Source: Rhodobacteraceae bacterium KLH11 (GTDB lineage: Bacteria; Pseudomonadota; Alphaproteobacteria; Rhodobacterales; Rhodobacteraceae). Taken from it: 64,000 bases of DNA. Shown piece by piece: positions 57,953-64,000 of this stretch. The stretch's first letter is position 1; every line of letters begins with the position of its first letter. The notes under the pieces were generated by a model, which was not told where the DNA came from, made no database searches, and was given only the letters and a program-made list of their open reading frames with translations. The position numbers were made by a program, and so were the translations under genes. Location of the stretch: positions 1,913,010-1,977,009 of the forward strand of contig DS999531.1 of NCBI GenBank assembly GCA_000158135.1, in the 5' to 3' direction.

Positions 57953-58828
57953 CTATCTCAGACGGCCGATCGAGAAGGTGGGGCTGATCTGCTCTCGCTC
58001 ATTATGGGCCCGCAAAGCCCCCTCATCAGGATGGTGCGAGGTTTTGGTTTCGGCTGCGGCCAACCCACCCGTAATAAATAGCGTATCAATGCCCTCACCC
58101 ATACCGCCTGCGATATCGGTCTGTGGCCCATCGCCAATGGCCAGTATCTCTGAATCTGACACATCCACATCAAGCGTCTGCAGCCTGCGCCGCGCCAGAT
58201 CATAGATCGGCGGGTGGGGTTTGCCGAAATAAAGGCTCTCGCCTCCCATCTCGCTATAAAGTCTGGCCAACGCCCCGGCGCACCATTCCCGCGTTTCACC
58301 CCGATCCACGACGATATCGGGATTGGCGCAAAGCAGTTTCAGCCCTTTCTGTTTCGCATACAGAAAATCGGGCCGATTCACATCCGGATCCGCCATCGGA
58401 TCGAACGGCCCACAACACACGATGCCTTCCGCTTCGTCCAACGCAACACGTTCAATATGAACAGGGTGATCCAAAAGCTTCAGAGGTTCAAAGAACCCGG
58501 CATCGCGCTGCCAGTCCCCCATGAAATAGACCTTTGTCCCAACCGCGCCACGATACATTGCGGACCGGGCAGAATCGCCACTGGTGGCAATCGTGTCATA
58601 GGCATCCGCAGGGACGTTGAACTGTATCAGCTGTTCTGCAACCCCCGCGCGCGGTTTCGGGGAATTGGTCACAAGAACCACGATCCCGCCCCGTTGGCGA
58701 TAGGCCTGAAGCGCCGCCACCGCTTCGGGATAGGCCGTAATCCCATTGTGAACACATCCCCAAAGGTCGACAAACAGCGCCTTGTAGCGATCAGAGATTT
58801 CGGCAAGCGAAGAAACGATGTGTGTCAT
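57953..58828 (-). CDS. TIGR01459 family HAD-superfamily class IIA hydrolase
   Basis: The 291-residue protein has the family motif ALFVDLWGCVHNGI, motif II VLVTNSPKPRAG and late motifs YFGKPHPPIYDLARR and ILAIGDGPQTDIAGGMG. It is a probable sugar- or nucleotide-phosphate phosphatase related to NagD. The substrate is unknown. I start at ATG 58828 (MTHIVSSL), with GAGGGC upstream; a start six codons earlier is possible. Confidence 0.9.
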   Translation of the reverse strand: MTHIVSSLAEISDRYKALFVDLWGCVHNGITAYPEAVAALQAYRQRGGIVVLVTNSPKPRAGVAEQLIQFNVPADAYDTIATSGDSARSAMYRGAVGTKVYFMGDWQRDAGFFEPLKLLDHPVHIERVALDEAEGIVCCGPFDPMADPDVNRPDFLYAKQKGLKLLCANPDIVVDRGETREWCAGALARLYSEMGGESLYFGKPHPPIYDLARRRLQTLDVDVSDSEILAIGDGPQTDIAGGMGEGIDTLFITGGLAAAETKTSHHPDEGALRAHNEREQISPTFSIGRLR

Positions 58829-58937
58829 GACGCCCTCATATGGCACGGAATGCGAGATACCGAAGCCTATGGCAGAGCTGGGCAGAATTTGCCAGCGGCC
58901 TCATCCGGATCGGGCCGCAGGAAAACAGGATCCTCTA

Positions 58938-58981
58938 TTCATCTGGCCCCAAATATCCCGGAGCGCGAGGCAGAGCCTCGC
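58938..58981. repeat. Intergenic repeat, partial copy 3
   Basis: On the minus strand GCGAGGCTCTGCCTCGC, then GCTCCGGGATATTT and GGCCAGATGAA repeat the second half of copy 1 with a different hairpin. It lies between ppaC and the HAD gene, just past the ppaC terminator. Confidence 0.5.
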
Positions 58982-58983
58982 AA

Positions 58984-59010
58984 AAGAAAAAGGCGCCCGC
59001 AGGGGGCGCC
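58984..59010 (-). terminator. Intrinsic terminator after ppaC
   Basis: Read on the minus strand, GGCGCCC and GGGCGCC arms (59004-59010 and 58992-58998) with a 5-base loop are followed by TTTTTCTTT. It begins 17 bases after the ppaC stop. Confidence 0.88.
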
Positions 59011-59027
59011 TCACCGTGAATTCAGGA

Positions 59028-59948
59028 TCAGACCTTGAGGTTCGGTATGATCTGTTTTTTCCGGCTCATGATCCCGGGCAGAACAACCGCATCCCCGTCG
59101 ACTTTTGCCTCAAAGCTCTTTTCGGCAACAGCTTTGACCAGATCGTTTGGCACCAACAGGGTGGCCTCTTCATTCAGAATGTCCACAACGAACAACAGCA
59201 CCTGATCTACACCATCCTCGGCGGCGACATCCGCCATCGACGCAGCAAGGCTCGCCTTGCGGTCCAGCACAACCTCGGGGGCGGTGGTTTCCAGTACCGA
59301 CACGCGGAATTTGGTGCCATCTACCTCATATTCCTTGCTGTCCATGCGGATCAGTTCGGCGTCCGAGAAAGAAGACACATCCGATTTCGCCGCAAACATG
59401 TCCGCCGCATAGGTGGATACGTCCAGTCCGAGTTCAGCCGCCAGCCTCTCGGCCACGGCGCGGTCATGCGCGGTGGTTGTGGGCGAGCGGAACTCAAGCG
59501 TGTCAGACAGAATGCAGGTCAGCGCGGCCCCTTTGATGGCGTCGGGCAGCTTTGCCGCATCATCCCCGATCAGGTCCAGCATGATGGTTGCTGTGCAAGC
59601 CAGCGGGCGCACCGTGATATCGATGGGGCCTTTGGTCTCAAGCCCGCCAACCAGTTTGTGGTGGTCGATGATGGCGCGGATATCGGCACTGTTGATGCTG
59701 GCGGGCAGCTCGGCCGGGTTGTTGGTGTCAACGATGATGACCGGCGCATCTTCAGCCACATCAGCGATGATCTGCGGCTTGGGCAGACCCCAACGTTCCA
59801 GCATAAAGGCGGCCTCGGTATTGGGTTCCCCCAGCAACACGGGCTCGGCCTTTTCGCCTTTCACTTCATTCAGGTACCACGACCACAGGATCGGAGAGCC
59901 TGTGGAATCAGTGTCGGGGGATTTGTGGCCAAAAACTTGGATTGTCAT
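59028..59948 (-). CDS. ppaC: Manganese-dependent inorganic pyrophosphatase
   Basis: This family II pyrophosphatase splits pyrophosphate to phosphate. The 306-residue protein has the N-terminal GHKSPDTDSTGS, VDTNNPAELP, the DHH motif in RAIIDHHKLVGGL and the C-terminal SRKKQIIP region. It is unrelated to the family I Ppa. No CBS or DRTGG insert is present, so it is the simple form. Confidence 0.95.
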   Translation of the reverse strand: MTIQVFGHKSPDTDSTGSPILWSWYLNEVKGEKAEPVLLGEPNTEAAFMLERWGLPKPQIIADVAEDAPVIIVDTNNPAELPASINSADIRAIIDHHKLVGGLETKGPIDITVRPLACTATIMLDLIGDDAAKLPDAIKGAALTCILSDTLEFRSPTTTAHDRAVAERLAAELGLDVSTYAADMFAAKSDVSSFSDAELIRMDSKEYEVDGTKFRVSVLETTAPEVVLDRKASLAASMADVAAEDGVDQVLLFVVDILNEEATLLVPNDLVKAVAEKSFEAKVDGDAVVLPGIMSRKKQIIPNLKV

Positions 59949-60046
59949 TGTTGCGTCCTGCGGAATATGGATTTGCGCGCCTTATAGGGTGGTCAAACCC
60001 GGTTGTCACCCGCCAGAAACCCTGCTGCGACCGATGGTCTGCGCCT

Positions 60047-61027
60047 TCAGAAAGCAGCGCGTTCCAGACTGTAGCCAGCCTGTTGTAGCTGGTTCAGCAA
60101 GCCAAAATCATTGCCAAGGTGGCCCGCCCCGACGGCAATCACCACGGTCTGGTTCTTCAGGCTCAGAATTTTCTCCATCCAATTCGCATTTCGCTGCACC
60201 AAAAGCTGATCCTCAAAGCCCTCCCATTCGGCTGCAAACTCTTCCTCGGTCAACCCCGAGGCCTCAAGCCCCTGTATCTTGGCAAGCTCGATGATTGCGG
60301 CGTGCTGCTCTTCGAGATAGGCGTTGGCCATGGTGATCATCTGGTCGTCACCGGCCTGCAACGCCCCGGCCAGCCGGGTCAGCGAGGCGACCTGCTCCTC
60401 AAGCGGATGGCTGTCGAACATGGTGATCAGGTCCTCGACCCGCTCCAGCGAATGCTGGGGAATCCCGTGCTCTTCCGCCAGCTCGGTCAGACGTGCATCC
60501 ATGCCGTGGTCAAAGTCGGGCGTGTTCATCAGACAGGGCGGAATGCCCAACATCATGCTGAGAAACCAGGGGCGCATCTTGGCGGCCATCCAGCTTGGAA
60601 TCCCGCGCTCGGCCAGTGTTGCCGACAGCGCGGCCCAGTCTTCTTCCGGCATCAGATCAACCAATGTGGGCCCGGAGGTGATCAGGACCGGGCTGAAATC
60701 ATTGGCCAGGTTCTTTTCGAACACGTCCATGTCGTTCTGCGTCACTTCAAAGAAGAACGCATCGGCCTGACTGAGAACCGGTGCCAGCCGCTCAACCACC
60801 GGACCCATCCGCGCATCATTGGTGTGCAGCGTTCCGATCAGATGCAGGGTGGTGCCATCTTTGGTGGCGATCCAGTGGTTGCCTTCGGGAAAGGGGATGT
60901 TGCTGATTGTCTGCGCAAGCCCGGCCTGTATGTCTGGTGGCAGATCCAGCCTCAGATCACGCCCCTCACAGGCGGCACGGGCCGTAAACGGAAGCAAGAG
61001 GCAAAGGCAAATGCTGAGCAGGCGCAT
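60047..61027 (-). CDS. TraB/GumN family protein
   Basis: The 326-residue protein has a signal peptide (LLSICLCLLLPFTARA) and the family motifs LHLIGTLHTNDARM near residue 62 and VVIAVGAGHLGNDFGLLNQL near the C-terminus. Related proteins (Tiki fold) include metal-dependent peptidases. The function here is unknown but is envelope-located. I start at ATG 61027 with AAAGGA 6 bases before; the frame extends 41 codons further without support. Confidence 0.88.
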   Translation of the reverse strand: MRLLSICLCLLLPFTARAACEGRDLRLDLPPDIQAGLAQTISNIPFPEGNHWIATKDGTTLHLIGTLHTNDARMGPVVERLAPVLSQADAFFFEVTQNDMDVFEKNLANDFSPVLITSGPTLVDLMPEEDWAALSATLAERGIPSWMAAKMRPWFLSMMLGIPPCLMNTPDFDHGMDARLTELAEEHGIPQHSLERVEDLITMFDSHPLEEQVASLTRLAGALQAGDDQMITMANAYLEEQHAAIIELAKIQGLEASGLTEEEFAAEWEGFEDQLLVQRNANWMEKILSLKNQTVVIAVGAGHLGNDFGLLNQLQQAGYSLERAAF

Positions 61028-61148
61028 CGGTATCCTTTCGGAGGTTGCGAATGTCCCCAAGTCATACTCCTGCAGACTGACCGCGCGCAACGAGGTTTGT
61101 GCCCGGGCGATGGCTGGCAATTCGCGCGAAACTGCATAGCATGGCGAC

Positions 61149-61823
61149 ATGAAGCGTGAGCAGGACCTTTATCCACCGATCAAAGAGCTGTTGGAGCGTC
61201 AGGGCTACACCGTGAAAGGTGAGGTTGGCGCAGCTGATATCGTTGCCCTGCGCGAAGGGCAGGAGCCGGTGATCGTCGAACTGAAGCTGCGCTTCAGCCT
61301 TGCGCTGTTTCATCAGGCGATCACCCGGCTGAAAGTGACGGATCAGGTCTATATCGGGGTCTGCAAGCCCAAGGGTCGCACCGCGCGCCGGGCATTGAAA
61401 GACAATCTGGCGTTGTGCCGCCGTCTTGGGCTGGGTCTGATCACGGTGCGCGCGGATGGAACGGTTGAGGTTCAGTGCGATCCGGGCCCCTACGCGCCGC
61501 GCAAGGACAAGGCCCGCGCCGCGCGGCTGCTGCGCGAGTTTGAGCGACTGCAGGGCGATCCGAATGCAGGAGGCGCCACGCGCCATGGTATTGTGACGGC
61601 CTATCGGCAGGATGCCTTGAAATGCGCGGCACATTTGGCAGAGCACGGTGCCACCAAGGGGGCCGAGGTGGCCAGGGCCACCGGCGTCGGCGCAGCCACG
61701 CGGTTGATGTATGACAATCATTACGGCTGGTTTGAAAAGGTGGAAAAGGGTGTGTACGGCCTGTCAGATGCAGGGCTGGCGGGTCTGAAACACTGGGCCT
61801 ATAGCTGGGACCAGCCGGGCTAG
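61149..61823 (+). CDS. DUF2161 family, PD-(D/E)XK nuclease-like protein
   Basis: The 224-residue protein combines a PD-(D/E)XK-like N-terminal domain (Asp in VGAADIVAL, then VIVELKLRF, about residues 29-50) with a C-terminal helical domain (EVARATGVGAATRLMYDNHY) that looks like a winged helix. This matches DUF2161, predicted to be a phosphodiesterase acting on nucleic acid. No function is proven. It stands alone before groESL. Confidence 0.85.
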   Translation: MKREQDLYPPIKELLERQGYTVKGEVGAADIVALREGQEPVIVELKLRFSLALFHQAITRLKVTDQVYIGVCKPKGRTARRALKDNLALCRRLGLGLITVRADGTVEVQCDPGPYAPRKDKARAARLLREFERLQGDPNAGGATRHGIVTAYRQDALKCAAHLAEHGATKGAEVARATGVGAATRLMYDNHYGWFEKVEKGVYGLSDAGLAGLKHWAYSWDQPG

Positions 61824-61876
61824 GATCAGCTCTTGCCTGCTCTTTGAGCCATGCCAAAAAAATCTCTCACAGATTG

Positions 61877-61939
61877 TTGACTCGGTTCAAGTGACCCCCT
61901 AGCTATGCGTCGTTATCACTCGGCAAGCATGAGTGCTAA
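61877..61939 (+). promoter_or_regulatory. groESL promoter with CIRCE operator
   Basis: TTGACT (61877-61882), 17 bases, TAGCTA (61900-61905) is a promoter. Just downstream lies TTATCACTC-N9-GAGTGCTAA (61913-61921 and 61931-61939), the CIRCE inverted repeat bound by the heat-shock repressor HrcA, with one mismatch in the left arm (T for G). HrcA control of groESL is expected; the mismatch may weaken binding. Confidence 0.9.
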
Positions 61940-61997
61940 CGCCTCGTCGACAGGCGAGGGGAGGATAAACAAACTTTGAGCCCAAGGAGCTGCAAAG

Positions 61998-62285
61998 ATG
62001 GCATTGAAACCGCTTCATGACCGTGTGCTGGTGCGCCGCACCGAAAGCGACGAAAAAACCGCTGGCGGTCTGATCATTCCCGATAGCGCAAAAGAAAAGC
62101 CCAGCGAAGGCGAAGTCGTCGCAACCGGCGAAGGCGCACGCAAGGACAGCGGCGAACTGATCGCAATGGCTGTAAAAGCTGGCGACAAGATCCTGTTCGG
62201 CAAATGGTCGGGCACCGAGGTCAACGTTGGCGGCGAAGAGCTGCTGATGATGAAAGAAAGCGACATCATGGGGATCATCGAGTAA
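61998..62285 (+). CDS. groES: Co-chaperonin GroES
   Basis: The 95-residue subunit forms the seven-membered lid of GroEL. It has [20 protein letters not shown] with the mobile loop [18 protein letters not shown], and ends in the ESDIMGIIE region. AAGGAG lies upstream. It is controlled from the CIRCE promoter and lies 54 bases before groEL. Confidence 0.98.
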   Translation: MALKPLHDRVLVRRTESDEKTAGGLIIPDSAKEKPSEGEVVATGEGARKDSGELIAMAVKAGDKILFGKWSGTEVNVGGEELLMMKESDIMGIIE

Positions 62286-62303
62286 GCGCCCGCTTCACTC
62301 TGA

Positions 62304-63983
<1,680 letters not shown>

Positions 63984-64000
63984 GCTGCTGTTGCTTTTCA

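Overview
This window is chromosomal DNA from an alphaproteobacterium, most likely the Roseobacter group of the Rhodobacteraceae. The evidence is the combination of short-form HisG with HisZ, a B12-dependent NrdJ, an F1 operon ordered atpHAGDC without F0 genes, an S4 gene with a GTG start, a DUF1489 / DUF2125 / DUF2161 / TIGR01459 gene set, and a CIRCE-controlled groESL. The housekeeping DNA is GC-rich and tightly packed, and several convergent genes abut or overlap at their stop codons.

Layout. 1-4682: end of hisS, hisZ-hisG, a DUF1489 gene and nrdJ, with two DnaA-box-like sites between the last two. 4683-23615: an accessory region that is visibly less GC-rich. It holds an XRE regulator, two metallophosphoesterase genes (one broken by a single in-frame stop), an eight-gene operon for an apparently undescribed cell-envelope complex (7842-21618, minus strand), an M23-like peptidase gene and a frameshifted gene. 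23616-26837: znuA facing zur-znuC-znuB, with a Zur-box-like dyad between them. 26891-30748: a PNPOx-ferredoxin reductase fusion, a GST and a DUF1348 protein opposite a LysR regulator. 31753-37375: rpsD, an Lrp regulator opposite a class V aminotransferase, then hisC-tyrC-extensin-like. 37372-46925: DUF2125, a ChaC-like enzyme, an ExbB-like / OmpA-domain stator pair, an M23 peptidase, clpA, gloB and a methyltransferase. 47240-52567: F1 ATP synthase operon and an H-type lectin protein. 52598-61823: rpiB, prs, an HCCA isomerase-like protein, ltaE, a YcgN protein, ribF, a MaoC dehydratase, a HAD phosphatase, ppaC, a TraB/GumN protein and DUF2161. 61913-63983: CIRCE, groES and groEL.

The most interesting part is the operon at 7842-21618. 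In order of transcription (genes A-H) it encodes: a secreted protein with a DUF2135-like beta domain; a 1894-residue secreted helical-repeat protein; a secreted protein with 26 cysteines; a four-helix MotA/TolQ/ExbB-type channel with an unusually large loop after helix 1; two small single-helix proteins that each carry an Asp at the start of the helix, as in ExbD and MotB; a membrane-anchored coiled-coil protein; and a further secreted protein. The genes overlap or nearly touch, so they are probably made together. I infer an ion-driven motor in the inner membrane working on large periplasmic partners. No step of this has been tested, and the family names rest on motif reading, not on database searches. 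A second, unrelated stator pair (39040-41901) lies in the core part of the window and makes a useful comparison.
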